Part shown: piece by piece, positions 48,150-56,484 of the stretch
Layout of the letters: every line of letters starts with the position of its first letter
Position numbering within the stretch: the first letter of the stretch is position 1
Source of the DNA: Azospirillum brasilense
Lineage (GTDB): Bacteria > Pseudomonadota > Alphaproteobacteria > Azospirillales > Azospirillaceae
DNA: 64,000 nt
Assembly (NCBI RefSeq): GCF_022023855.1
Contig: NZ_CP059450.1
Span: 310,001-374,000, forward strand
Direction: 5' to 3'
Translations under genes and position numbers: made by a program
The notes under the pieces: model-generated
Databases searched by the model: none
Told to the model about the DNA's origin: nothing
The model's input: only the letters and a program-made list of their open reading frames with translations

Positions 48150-48896
48150 TCAGGGCTGCGGGGCGGGGGCGAAGCGCGCCATGTCCCCGGCGTAGGGTTT
48201 GGGCAGGGGGAAAGCGTAACCGCCGGTCTTGCCGGTGCGCAAGCCCAGCACGGCCAGTCCCTCCACCAGCTTCACCGCGGCGGTGACGCCGTCCACCACC
48301 GGCACGCCCATTTCGGCGGTCAGGGCGCGCGCCAGATCGGCCATGCCGGCGCAACCCAGCACGACGCTTTCCGCCCCATCCTCCGCGATGGCTTGGCGGA
48401 TGGTCTCGCGCACCCGCTCGACCGCGCCCGACGCCGGGTCCTCCAGCGCCAGCACCGGCACGCCGGCGGCGCGCACCCGGCAGCGCCCGGCCACGCCGTA
48501 GCGTTCCGCCAGATGCTCCAGCGCCGGGACGGAGCGCGGCATGGTGGTGACCACGCTGAACCGCCCGCCGAGCAGGGTGGCGGTCTTCATCGCCGCCTCG
48601 CAGATGCCGACCACCGGAACGGTGGAGAGGCAGCGCGCGGCGTCCCGCCCGACATCGTCGAAGCAGGCGATCACGACGCCGTCGATGCCCGGCGCGGCGC
48701 GTTCATGGGCGGCGATCACCTCCAGCAGGCCGGGGACGGCCAGCGCCTCGTCGTAATAGCCCTCGATGCTGGCGGGGCCCATCGTGGGGTTGGCGGCGAC
48801 GATCTCCGTCCCCCGTGCGGCGACGGCGCGGGCGGCGGCCCCGGCCTTCTCGGTCATCGAGGCGGTGGTGTTCGGGTTGACGACCAGGATGCGCAT
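48150..48896 (-). CDS. Aspartate/glutamate/hydantoin racemase family protein
   Basis: The 248-residue protein has the Asp/Glu racemase fold with two active-site cysteines, Cys78 (IACFDD) and Cys182 (VLGCAGMADLA), which work as the general acid-base pair. The N-terminal MRILVVNPNTTASMTEKAG is typical of hydantoin (allantoin-like) racemases, for example HyuE. It should invert the chiral centre of a hydantoin or amino-acid-like compound. It is encoded directly after the ABC importer genes (17 bases), so its substrate is probably what the importer brings in. Confidence 0.88.
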   Translation of the reverse strand: MRILVVNPNTTASMTEKAGAAARAVAARGTEIVAANPTMGPASIEGYYDEALAVPGLLEVIAAHERAAPGIDGVVIACFDDVGRDAARCLSTVPVVGICEAAMKTATLLGGRFSVVTTMPRSVPALEHLAERYGVAGRCRVRAAGVPVLALEDPASGAVERVRETIRQAIAEDGAESVVLGCAGMADLARALTAEMGVPVVDGVTAAVKLVEGLAVLGLRTGKTGGYAFPLPKPYAGDMARFAPAPQP

Positions 48897-48913
48897 GGTT
48901 GATTCCTCTCCCG

Positions 48914-49753
48914 TCAACCGGCGGCGCCGGTCCGCCGCAGCCGGCGGCGGCGCAGGATCATCACCCCGGCGAGGAACAGGCCGATGACGGTGAAGGAGAA
49001 CAGCGTCGTCAGCGTGCCCAGCGCGTAGAGCACCGGCGTCGTGACGTTGGTGGTCATGCCGTAGATCTCCAGCGGCAGGGTGTTGAAGGACCCCGCGGTC
49101 ATCAGCGTGCGCGCGAACTCGTCGTAGGACAGGGTGAAGCCGAACAGCCCGACGCCGATCAGGCTGGGCAGCAGGATCGGCAGCACCACATGCCGCACCG
49201 TCTGCCAGGGCGTGGCGCCGAGGTCGCGCGCCGCCTCCTCGTAGGCCGGGTTGAAGCGGTTGAAGATGGCGAAGACGATTAGCAGGCCGAAGGGCAGCGT
49301 CCAGGTCAGATGCGCGCCGAGCGCCGAGCCGTACCAGGTCGGCTCGATCCCCAGGATGTTGAACAGCAGGCCGATGCCCAGGCTGACCAGGATCGACGGC
49401 ACGATCAGGCTCGCCACCGCCAGATAGAACAGCGCCCCGCTTCCCAGGAAGCGGCGGCGGAAGGCGAAGCCGGCGAGCAGGGAGAACAGCACCGTCAGCA
49501 CCATCACCGTCAGCCCCAGCGCGATGGAGCGGCGGAAGGAGCCGCCGAAGTCGCCAACCGCCTGTTGCTCGAACAGGTTCCTGAACCAGTGGAGGGAGAC
49601 GCCGTTCATCGGAAAGGTCAGCCCGCCCTCCGGTCCCTGGAAGGACAGGATGGTGATGGTGGCGATCGGCCCGTAGAGGAACAGGACGAACAGCCCGAAG
49701 AAGGTGGCGAGCAGGTAGAAGGACAGGCCGCGGCGGGCGCTGGTGCCGGTCAT
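48914..49753 (-). CDS. ABC transporter permease (PotC/YdcV type)
   Basis: The 279-residue protein has six membrane helices and the EAA loop EEAARDLGATPWQTVRHVVL (about 180-200) that docks on the ATPase. It is the second permease of a spermidine/putrescine-type importer. The gene starts three bases after the stop of the first permease and is followed by the racemase gene. The N-terminus (GLSFYLLATFFGLFVLFLYG) is a good first helix. Confidence 0.92.
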   Translation of the reverse strand: MTGTSARRGLSFYLLATFFGLFVLFLYGPIATITILSFQGPEGGLTFPMNGVSLHWFRNLFEQQAVGDFGGSFRRSIALGLTVMVLTVLFSLLAGFAFRRRFLGSGALFYLAVASLIVPSILVSLGIGLLFNILGIEPTWYGSALGAHLTWTLPFGLLIVFAIFNRFNPAYEEAARDLGATPWQTVRHVVLPILLPSLIGVGLFGFTLSYDEFARTLMTAGSFNTLPLEIYGMTTNVTTPVLYALGTLTTLFSFTVIGLFLAGVMILRRRRLRRTGAAG

Positions 49754-49756
49754 CGC

Positions 49757-50680
49757 TTACAACTCCTTGCGGATGTCGACGATGCGCAGCATCGCCACGA
49801 CCATGATGAGGACGACGGCCAGCAGCACGACCGCGTTGGCGGCGGCGGCGGGGTACTGGAGCAGCGAGATCTCGTTGGCGATCATCAGCCCGATGGAGGC
49901 GCTCTGCCCGCCGCTCATCAGGCGGACGGTGATGAAGTCGCCCATCACCAGCGTGACCACGAAGATGGAGCCGATGGCGATGCCCGGCTTGGCCAGCGGC
50001 AGGATGACGTTCCACACCACCTGCGCCGCGCTGGCGCCGCCGTCGCGCGCCGCCTCGACCAGGGCGCGGTCGATGCGCATCATCGAATTGAAGATCGGCA
50101 CCACCATGAACAGCGCGTAGAGGTGCACGAAGGCCAGCACCACCGCGAAGTCGGAGAACAGCAGGAACTCCAGCGGCTGGTCGATCAGCCCGGCGGAGAT
50201 CAGTCCGGAGTTCAGCAGCCCGTTGCGCCCGAGGAAGGGAATCCACGAGATCATGCGGATGATGTTGGAGGTCCAGAACGGGATCGTGCAGACCAGGAAC
50301 AGCACCATCTGCCACGTCGTGGACTGGACGTGGAAGGCCAGGAAATAGGCGACCGTGAAGCCGATCAGCAGCGTGATGACCCAGGTCAACGCCGCGAACT
50401 TCACCGTGTTCAGGTAGGTCTTCCAGGTGACCGGGGAGGTCAGCAGTTCCTCGTAGTTGGTCAGCACGAAGTCCGGGTAGATGCGGATGCTGTCATAGTC
50501 CCAGAAGCTGACCGCGACGATGGTCAGGATGGGGATCAGCAGGAAGACCAGCAGCGCCAGCGCCAGCGGTCCGGCCTGGAGATAGGGGGCGACCCGGCGC
50601 AGCACGGAACGGCGCACCCCGCCGCCCCGCGGTGCCGCGGACGCGCTGGACGCTTCGGATGGGACGGCGGAGACGGTCAT
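49757..50680 (-). CDS. ABC transporter permease (PotB type)
   Basis: The 307-residue protein has six membrane helices after a Pro/Ser-rich start, and the EAA loop VEAARDGGASAAQVVWNVIL (about 212-231). It pairs with the PotC-like subunit encoded next. A large perfect hairpin (50731-50830) lies between this gene and the binding-protein gene upstream, which may change the level of mRNA for the permeases compared with the binding protein. The ribosome site of the ATG at 50680 is poor. Confidence 0.9.
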   Translation of the reverse strand: MTVSAVPSEASSASAAPRGGGVRRSVLRRVAPYLQAGPLALALLVFLLIPILTIVAVSFWDYDSIRIYPDFVLTNYEELLTSPVTWKTYLNTVKFAALTWVITLLIGFTVAYFLAFHVQSTTWQMVLFLVCTIPFWTSNIIRMISWIPFLGRNGLLNSGLISAGLIDQPLEFLLFSDFAVVLAFVHLYALFMVVPIFNSMMRIDRALVEAARDGGASAAQVVWNVILPLAKPGIAIGSIFVVTLVMGDFITVRLMSGGQSASIGLMIANEISLLQYPAAAANAVVLLAVVLIMVVAMLRIVDIRKEL

Positions 50681-50730
50681 GGCGGAGGAGTCCGTTGCCG
50701 TGGGGGAGTGTGCTGGTGTGGGAGAGTCTT

Positions 50731-50830
50731 GCCCCCACCCTGACCCTCCCCCGCTTCGCAGGGGAGGGGAAATCGGCCCTCCCCTGCGAAGCGGGGGAGG
50801 GAGGGACCCGCGAAGCGGGAGGGTGGGGGC
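50731..50830. repeat. Perfect 25-bp inverted repeat with nested outer arms, between binding-protein and permease genes
   Basis: Two 25-bp arms (50744-50768 and 50777-50801) are perfect reverse complements with an 8-base spacer; the motif is CCCTCCCCCGCTTCGCAGGG and continues. Outer arms GCCCCCACCCT (50731-50741) and AGGGTGGGGGC (50820-50830) are also perfectly complementary. A related pair of shorter palindromes is at 63451-63509. It resembles extragenic palindromic repeats found in many genomes. Confidence 0.85.
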
Positions 50831-50839
50831 AACGGAGCC

Positions 50840-52156
50840 TTACGCCGCGACGAACTCGTTCCACTTGCGGACCATGTAGCGGTCCTCGTCCATCACCGCG
50901 TTCCAGCAGGCGACGCGGCCCATGCGGTCCTGGAACGACCCGCCGTCGCGCACCGCGCCGGCCTTCTCCATCACCTTGCCCTCGGGGCTGAGGATGTCGG
51001 TCTTGGCCGGCTGGCCCTCCATCCAGAAGGCCCACTCGTCCGGCGACATGTGCTCCTTAGCGGTGTCGAGCACGGCGGAGTAGTAGCCCTGGCGGTTCAG
51101 ATAGGCGCCGACCCAGCCCGACAGGTACCAGTTGATGTACTCGTAGGCCGCCTCCAGCTCGAGCCCGCTCAGATGCTTGGCGATGCCGAGGCCGCCGCCC
51201 CAGGCGCGGTAGCCTTCCTTCAGCGGCTGGTAGACGCACTGGATGCCCTTGGCGCGCACGGCGGCCACGGCCGGCGACCACATCGACTGGATGATGACCT
51301 CGCCCGACGACATCAGGTTGACGCTCTCGTCGAAGGTCTTCCAGAAGGCGCGGAACTGGCCGGCCTTCTTGGCGTCGGTCATGATCTTGAGGGTCTTGTC
51401 GATCTCCTCCTTGGTCATGTTGCCCTTGTCGCCGTACTTCACTTCGCCCATCGCCTCGCAGACCATGGCGGCGTCCATGATGCCGATGGAGGGGATGTTC
51501 AGGATCGACGCCTTGCCCTTGAAGGCCGGGTCGAGCAGGTCCTTCCAGCTGCTGATCGGGCGGCCGACCAGATCGGGGCGGATGCCCAGCGTGTCGGCGT
51601 TGTAGATGGTCGGGATCAACGTCATCCACTGGGTGGCCGACTTGGCGAACTTGATGCTGTCCTTGCCCTCCACGAAGCCGACGGTGTGCGGGGCGGTGCC
51701 CTGGGCGACGGCGCTCTCCGGGGTCAGCTTGCCGTTGACGAAGATCGGGACGATCTTGTCGAAGTTCTTGATCTTGGACACGTCCATCGGCTGCATTACG
51801 CCGGCCGGGAAGACCTTCTTGCAGATCCAATATTCGATGTCGGCGATGTCGTAGGACTTCGGCTGGGTCACCGCGCGCTGGGCCACCGCGTCACTGTCGA
51901 GCGCGGTCATCTGCAGCGTGAAGCCCAGATCCTCCTTCACCTTGTCGGCGACGGCGTTCAGATTCGACACGCCGGTGCCGAACTGGCGCAGCGTGACGTT
52001 CTTGATGTTCTGCGCCCAGATGGTGGGGAAGCCGGTGATCGCCCCCGACCCGATGGCGACGCCCGCGGCGGCGGCGGTGCCCTTCAGCAGCGTGCGGCGG
52101 CTGACGCCCGTGGTGGTCCCGGCGGAAAGGGGCGAGCCGGTGCGCGTCTCGGTCAT
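50840..52156 (-). CDS. ABC transporter substrate-binding protein (PotD-like), Tat-exported
   Basis: The 438-residue protein has a twin-arginine signal (SRRTLLKGTAAAAGVAIGSG) with cleavage near IWAQN, and the periplasmic binding fold of extracellular family 1/spermidine-putrescine-type proteins. Visible landmarks are LTPESAVAQGTAPHTVGFVE, LDPAFKGKASILNIPSIGIM and YINWYLSGWVGAYLNRQGYY. GGAGG lies nine bases before the ATG. Together with the ATPase and two permeases it forms a complete importer. Its ligand may be a polyamine, amino acid or hydantoin-like compound, because a hydantoin-type racemase is in the same operon. Confidence 0.92.
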   Translation of the reverse strand: MTETRTGSPLSAGTTTGVSRRTLLKGTAAAAGVAIGSGAITGFPTIWAQNIKNVTLRQFGTGVSNLNAVADKVKEDLGFTLQMTALDSDAVAQRAVTQPKSYDIADIEYWICKKVFPAGVMQPMDVSKIKNFDKIVPIFVNGKLTPESAVAQGTAPHTVGFVEGKDSIKFAKSATQWMTLIPTIYNADTLGIRPDLVGRPISSWKDLLDPAFKGKASILNIPSIGIMDAAMVCEAMGEVKYGDKGNMTKEEIDKTLKIMTDAKKAGQFRAFWKTFDESVNLMSSGEVIIQSMWSPAVAAVRAKGIQCVYQPLKEGYRAWGGGLGIAKHLSGLELEAAYEYINWYLSGWVGAYLNRQGYYSAVLDTAKEHMSPDEWAFWMEGQPAKTDILSPEGKVMEKAGAVRDGGSFQDRMGRVACWNAVMDEDRYMVRKWNEFVAA

Positions 52157-52207
52157 GCTCTGTGCCTCCAGTATGGTCGGTCGGTTCTTGGGGGTTGGAT
52201 CGGAAAG

Positions 52208-53227
52208 TCAGGCAACCAGGGGATGGACGTCGCGCGCCTTCCAGCCCGCGGTCACGCGGTCGCCGATGGCAAGCGGGGCGTCGTAGAAGCGGGATTCGTC
52301 CAGCACCACGGCGAAGTCCTCGGCACCCGGCACGTCGAGCGTCAGGTGGACCGACGCGCCGTGATACTCCAGCGCGCGGACGGTGCCTTCCAACTGATGG
52401 TCTGAGCCCTCGGGCTGGCCGAGCAGGATGCGGTCGGCCCGCACGGCCCGGCGGCCCTCGGCGTCCTCCACCACGTTGTGGCCGCCGATGAAGCGGGCGA
52501 CGAAGGCGGTGCGCGGCTGGTTGAAGACCTCGCGCGGCGGACCGGCCTGCTCGATCCGGCCCTGGTTCATCACCACCACCAGGTCGGCCAGGGCCATCGC
52601 CTCGGTCTGGCTGTGGGTGACATGGACGAAGGTGATGCCAAGCTCGGTGTGCAAGCGCTTCAGCTCCTCCCGCATGCGGATGCGCAGGAAGGGGTCGAGC
52701 GCCGACAGCGGCTCGTCGAGCAGGAGCACGCCGGGCCGGGTGATCAGCGCGCGGGCGAGCGCCACGCGCTGCTGCTGGCCGCCGGAGAGCTGGGCGGGCA
52801 GCCGGTCCGCGTACTGGGACATGTGGACGAGGTCCAGCATCTCCCGCGCGCGGCGGCGCCGCTCCTCCTTCGCGACACCCTTCATCTTCAGGCTGAAGGC
52901 GACGTTGTCGGTGCAGTCCAGGTGGGGGAACAGGGCGTAGCTCTGGAACATCATGGCGGTGCCGCGGCGGGCCGGCGGCTCCCCGTTCACCACCGTGTCG
53001 CCGATCAGCAGGTCGCCGTCGGAGATGTCCTCGTGCCCGGCGATCATGCGCAGCGTGGAGGTCTTGCCGCAGCCGCTGGGGCCGAGCAGGCAGCAATAGG
53101 CCCCGGCGGCGATGCGCAGGTCGATGCCGTCCACTGCGACGGTGGAGCCGTAGAACTTGCGCAGCTTCACCAGTTCGACGGTTGATCCGGTGGCGGGCGA
53201 TCCGGCTGCGGTCGTTCTGGCGGTCAT
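52208..53227 (-). CDS. ABC transporter ATP-binding protein (PotA-like)
   Basis: The 339-residue ATPase has Walker A GPSGCGKTSTLRMIAG, signature [17 protein letters not shown], Walker B VLLLDEPLSALDP and the H-loop VTHSQTEAMALAD. A C-terminal TOBE-like domain (about 260-339) follows. GGAGAGGG lies just before the ATG at 53227; the frame upstream is not used. A TTGTGCACAA palindrome lies 15-24 bases before the start codon, within the likely leader. It is the first gene of the importer/racemase operon and is divergent from a GntR regulator. Confidence 0.95.
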   Translation of the reverse strand: MTARTTAAGSPATGSTVELVKLRKFYGSTVAVDGIDLRIAAGAYCCLLGPSGCGKTSTLRMIAGHEDISDGDLLIGDTVVNGEPPARRGTAMMFQSYALFPHLDCTDNVAFSLKMKGVAKEERRRRAREMLDLVHMSQYADRLPAQLSGGQQQRVALARALITRPGVLLLDEPLSALDPFLRIRMREELKRLHTELGITFVHVTHSQTEAMALADLVVVMNQGRIEQAGPPREVFNQPRTAFVARFIGGHNVVEDAEGRRAVRADRILLGQPEGSDHQLEGTVRALEYHGASVHLTLDVPGAEDFAVVLDESRFYDAPLAIGDRVTAGWKARDVHPLVA

Positions 53228-53241
53228 GGCCCTCTCCGATT

Positions 53242-53459
53242 TTGTGCACAATCCGCAGGTCCCGCTGCGGCTGTCGAATATGTCCGCAAGTTCCATGCCA
53301 GCGTGTGAATGGCCGAATTCCGCGGCTTTCCAGCGGCGAAAATCAACGATTGGTCAGGATTTCAGCGCTGTGGCGCGAAATTGTGCATGGGTGGGCTGTG
53401 CCCGATGCATGGGCAGCCCCCGGTGGTCGCGTTTGTCCGCTGGTCCGTTTTGTGCACAA
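53242..53459. promoter_or_regulatory. TTGTGCACAA palindromes, likely GntR/FCD operators
   Basis: The palindrome TTGTGCACAA occurs twice in the divergent spacer, at 53242-53251 and 53450-53459. Both are followed by ATC-C/T-GC, so they are longer direct repeats. A partial copy TTGTGCATGG is at 53391-53400. FCD-type GntR regulators commonly bind T-x-GT-N-AC-x-A sites like this. The sites sit next to the starts of the ATPase gene and of the regulator gene. Confidence 0.7.
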
Positions 53460-53494
53460 TCTGCGGCAACACATTGAACAGCGCCCGTGCCATC

Positions 53495-54223
53495 ATGAAA
53501 ACTGTCCTGAGCGCCCCCCGCCGCGCCGTCCGCGGGCGGGGGGAGGGGGCGGAGACCCGCATCGTCCGCAGCATCGGCGAGGCCATCGCCGACCGCCGTC
53601 TGCCGCCCGGCACCAAGCTGGCGGAGGAGAGCCTGGCCGAGGTGTTCGGCGTCAGCCGGGAGCGGGTGCGCAAGGTGCTGCTTCTGCTGGCGCAGCGGCG
53701 CGTGGTGACGCTGATTCCCAACCGCGGCGCCTTCGTCGCCAAACCCACCGCGCGGGAGGCGCGCGAAGTGTTCGAGGCCCGGCGGGTGATCGAGCGCGCC
53801 GTGGTGGAGGCGCTGGAGCGCAACCCCCGCCCCCTGCCGGACGAGATGTTGGCGAAGCTGCGCGCCCACCTGGCGCGGGAGGAGGAGGCCGACCGCGCCG
53901 GCGACCGCATGGCGCTGATCCGCCTGTCGGGTCAGTTTCACCAACTGCTGGCCGACTTCGCCGGGAATGCCACGCTGGCCGGCATCCTGGCCGATCTGAT
54001 CGACCGCTCCAGCCTCGCCATCGCGGCGTTCGAGCGGCGGTCCTCGCACTCCTGTTCCGCCACCGAGCACCGGCGGTTCGTCGAAGCGCTGGAGTCCGGC
54101 CCGCCGGGTGCGGCGATGCGGCTGATGATGGAGCATCTCGACGAGGTGGAACGGCAGCTCGACCTCGATGCGCGGTCGGACGGCGCGGTCGATCTGAAAT
54201 CCGTTTTCGCGGACCGGACGTAA
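53495..54223 (+). CDS. GntR-family transcriptional regulator, FCD/FadR subfamily
   Basis: The 242-residue protein has a GntR winged helix (about 18-85; AEESLAEVFGVSRERVRKVL) and an all-helical FCD ligand domain (about 95-225; metal-binding type with ALIRLSGQFHQLLADFAGNA and the final TEHRRFVEALESGP). FCD regulators sense carboxylic acids or amino-acid-derived compounds. It probably controls the divergent importer/racemase operon and itself through the TTGTGCACAA sites. I start at the ATG at 53495; upstream frames are poor. It precedes hemH by 122 bases. Confidence 0.92.
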   Translation: MKTVLSAPRRAVRGRGEGAETRIVRSIGEAIADRRLPPGTKLAEESLAEVFGVSRERVRKVLLLLAQRRVVTLIPNRGAFVAKPTAREAREVFEARRVIERAVVEALERNPRPLPDEMLAKLRAHLAREEEADRAGDRMALIRLSGQFHQLLADFAGNATLAGILADLIDRSSLAIAAFERRSSHSCSATEHRRFVEALESGPPGAAMRLMMEHLDEVERQLDLDARSDGAVDLKSVFADRT

Positions 54224-54345
54224 GACGCTGTCCGAACGGTCGGAGGATAGCCCGGCCCTATCGACCGCATAGGGACAAAGGGCTGCTTCCGATGGGTTCG
54301 GCCCGCTATTATGCTGCCCGCCGCGACATCGAGGTGACCGACATC

Positions 54346-55431
54346 ATGCAGCCCATTCCCAAGCCCACCGACCATCCGCCGGTTCCCGCGCGCCGCGTCG
54401 GTGTGCTTCTGATGAATCTCGGAACGCCGGAGGCGACCGACTACTGGTCGATGCGCCGCTATCTGAAGGAGTTCCTGTCGGACCCCCGCGTGATCGAGGT
54501 GCCGAAGGCGGTGTGGTGGCCGGTGCTGAACGGCATCATCCTGACCGTGCGTCCGGGCAAGAGCGGTCATGCCTACAAAAGCATCTGGAACGAGGAGCGC
54601 AACGAAAGCCCGCTGAAGACCGTCACCCGCGCCCAGGCGGAGGGCGTCGCGGCGGCGCTGGCTGCGCGGCACGGCGAAGCGGTGGTGGTGGACTGGGCCA
54701 TGCGCTACGGCCAGCCGGCGGTCGGTCCGGCGATCCAGCGGCTGAAGGACCAGGGCTGCGACCGCATCCTGCTGTTCCCGCTCTACCCGCAATATTCGGC
54801 GACCACGACGGCCACGGCCAACGATCAGGCCTTCCGCCAGCTGATGACCATGCGCTGGCAGCCGGCGGTGCGCACCGTCCCCGCCTACCACGACGAGCCG
54901 GGCTACATCGAGGCGCTGGCCCGCTCGGTGGTGCGGCACATCGCGGCGCTGGACCACACGCCGGACGTCCTGCTGGCGAGCTTCCACGGCCTGCCCAAGG
55001 CCTATCTCGACCGCGGCGACCCCTACCACTGCTTCTGCGTGAAGACCGCGCGCCTGCTGGCCGAGCGGCTGGGCTGGGAGCCGGGGCGCGTGCAGTACAG
55101 CTTCCAGTCGCGCTTCGGCAAGGCGGAGTGGCTCAAGCCCTACACCGACAAGACGGTCGAGGAGCTGGCCCGCTCCGGCAAGACGAAGATCGCGGTGATC
55201 GCGCCGGGCTTCTCCGCCGACTGCGTGGAGACGCTGGAGGAGATCCAGTTCCAGGTGAAGGACGCCTTCATGGCGGCGGGTGGCGAGCGCTTCACCTACA
55301 TTCCTTGCCTGAACGACCATCCCGACCATGTCATCTTCCTGGCCGACCTCGTGGAGCGCGAGTTGGGCGGCTGGGTGGACGGCGCCGGGGCGCCGGCGGA
55401 CCGCGACGCGGAGGACCACGTCACGGCGTGA
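54346..55431 (+). CDS. hemH: Ferrochelatase
   Basis: The 361-residue enzyme inserts iron(II) into protoporphyrin IX, the last step of haem b synthesis. The catalytic His214 (ASFHGLPKAYL) and Glu295 (GFSADCVETLEEI) are present, as are the N-terminal GVLLMNLGTPEATDYWSMRR and FPLYPQYSATTTA substrate loops. The length is normal and there is no C-terminal iron-sulfur extension seen in animal enzymes. GAGGTGA lies eight bases before the ATG at 54346; the ATG at 54292 is a weaker alternative. It is not part of a haem operon here. Confidence 0.97.
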   Translation: MQPIPKPTDHPPVPARRVGVLLMNLGTPEATDYWSMRRYLKEFLSDPRVIEVPKAVWWPVLNGIILTVRPGKSGHAYKSIWNEERNESPLKTVTRAQAEGVAAALAARHGEAVVVDWAMRYGQPAVGPAIQRLKDQGCDRILLFPLYPQYSATTTATANDQAFRQLMTMRWQPAVRTVPAYHDEPGYIEALARSVVRHIAALDHTPDVLLASFHGLPKAYLDRGDPYHCFCVKTARLLAERLGWEPGRVQYSFQSRFGKAEWLKPYTDKTVEELARSGKTKIAVIAPGFSADCVETLEEIQFQVKDAFMAAGGERFTYIPCLNDHPDHVIFLADLVERELGGWVDGAGAPADRDAEDHVTA

Positions 55432-55546
55432 CCCCCTTCTCCAAAATGGAGGACGGCACAGGCGGAAAGGGTGGGTTGTCGCGGCGGCCCGGCTTCCCCA
55501 TGCTGGCGGACGGACAGATTGGACGATGGTTGGGAGGATGCGGGGG

Positions 55547-56467
55547 ATGCGGCGTGTGGTTCGGGCGGTGGCCGCCCTGGCGCTGGGAGCGCTGCTGACG
55601 GCGGGGAGCGCCGCGGCGGCGGACAAGGTCCGTGTCGGATCGAAGCTGGACGCCGAGAGCGGCCTGCTCGGCACGATGATCCTGCAGGTGCTGGAGGCCA
55701 ACGGCATCCCGGTGGAGAACAAGATCCAGCTCGGCCCCACCCGGATCGTGCGCAGCGCTCTGCTGGCCGGTGAGATCGACGTCTATCCGGAATACACCGG
55801 CAACGGCGCCTTCTTCTTCAACCTCGACAGCGATCCGGCCTGGAAGAACGCCGCCGCCGGCTACGAGACGGTGAAGCAACTCGACCGGGACAAACACAAC
55901 ATCGTCTGGCTGACCCCGGCCCCGGCGAACAACACCTGGGCCATCGCGCTGCGACGCGACGTGGCGGCGCCCAACAACCTCGCCACCATGGAGGACTTCT
56001 CCCGCTGGGTCGGTGCTGGCGGCACGGCCAAGCTCGCCGCCTCGGCGGAGTTCGTGGAAAGCCCGGCGGCGCTGCCCTCCTTCCAGAAATCCTATGGCTT
56101 CACGCTGAAGCCCGACCAGATCCTGGTCCTGGCCGGCGGCGACACGGCGGCGACCATCCGCGCGGCGGCCGAGGGCACCTCCGGAGTCAACACCGCCATG
56201 GTCTACGGCACGGACGGCGCCATCGCCGCCCTGGACCTCGTGGTCATGAAGGACACCAAGAGCGCGCAGATGGTCTACGCCCCGGCCCCGACCATCCGCG
56301 ACGGCGTGCTGGACGCTTATCCGAAGATCCGCGACCTGCTCGACCCGGTCTTCAAGTCCCTGGACACCGAGACCCTGCGCGGGCTGAACGCCAAGATTTC
56401 GGTGGAAGGGCAGGACCCGCGGGCGGTCGCCACGACCTATCTGAAGTCGAAAGGCTTCCTGAACTGA
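55547..56467 (+). CDS. Osmoprotectant ABC transporter substrate-binding protein (YehZ/OsmF-like)
   Basis: The 306-residue protein has a signal peptide (cleavage near SAAA-ADK) and the OpuAC/ProX-type fold (RVGSKLDAESGLLGTMILQV, AGEIDVYPEYTGNGAFFFNL). It binds quaternary ammonium or other compatible solutes for import. GGGAGG lies nine bases before the ATG at 55547; ATG 55538 is also possible. Three more genes for the two permeases and ATPase follow in close overlap (order binding protein, permease, ATPase, permease), the YehZYXW order. It follows hemH after 115 bases. Confidence 0.9.
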   Translation: MRRVVRAVAALALGALLTAGSAAAADKVRVGSKLDAESGLLGTMILQVLEANGIPVENKIQLGPTRIVRSALLAGEIDVYPEYTGNGAFFFNLDSDPAWKNAAAGYETVKQLDRDKHNIVWLTPAPANNTWAIALRRDVAAPNNLATMEDFSRWVGAGGTAKLAASAEFVESPAALPSFQKSYGFTLKPDQILVLAGGDTAATIRAAAEGTSGVNTAMVYGTDGAIAALDLVVMKDTKSAQMVYAPAPTIRDGVLDAYPKIRDLLDPVFKSLDTETLRGLNAKISVEGQDPRAVATTYLKSKGFLN

Positions 56468-56484
56468 CGGCCTGAACCGACGGG

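Noticed and set aside
48150..50315. 721-codon minus-strand frame that would fuse the racemase to an upstream protein
   Set aside because: Only the last 248 residues are protein-like. The rest is an Arg/Pro-rich shadow of two permease genes, and the racemase has its own ATG at 48896.
54292..54345. Longer ferrochelatase N-terminus
   Set aside because: The ATG at 54292 lacks a ribosome site, whereas GAGGTGA precedes the ATG at 54346 and the homology starts after it.
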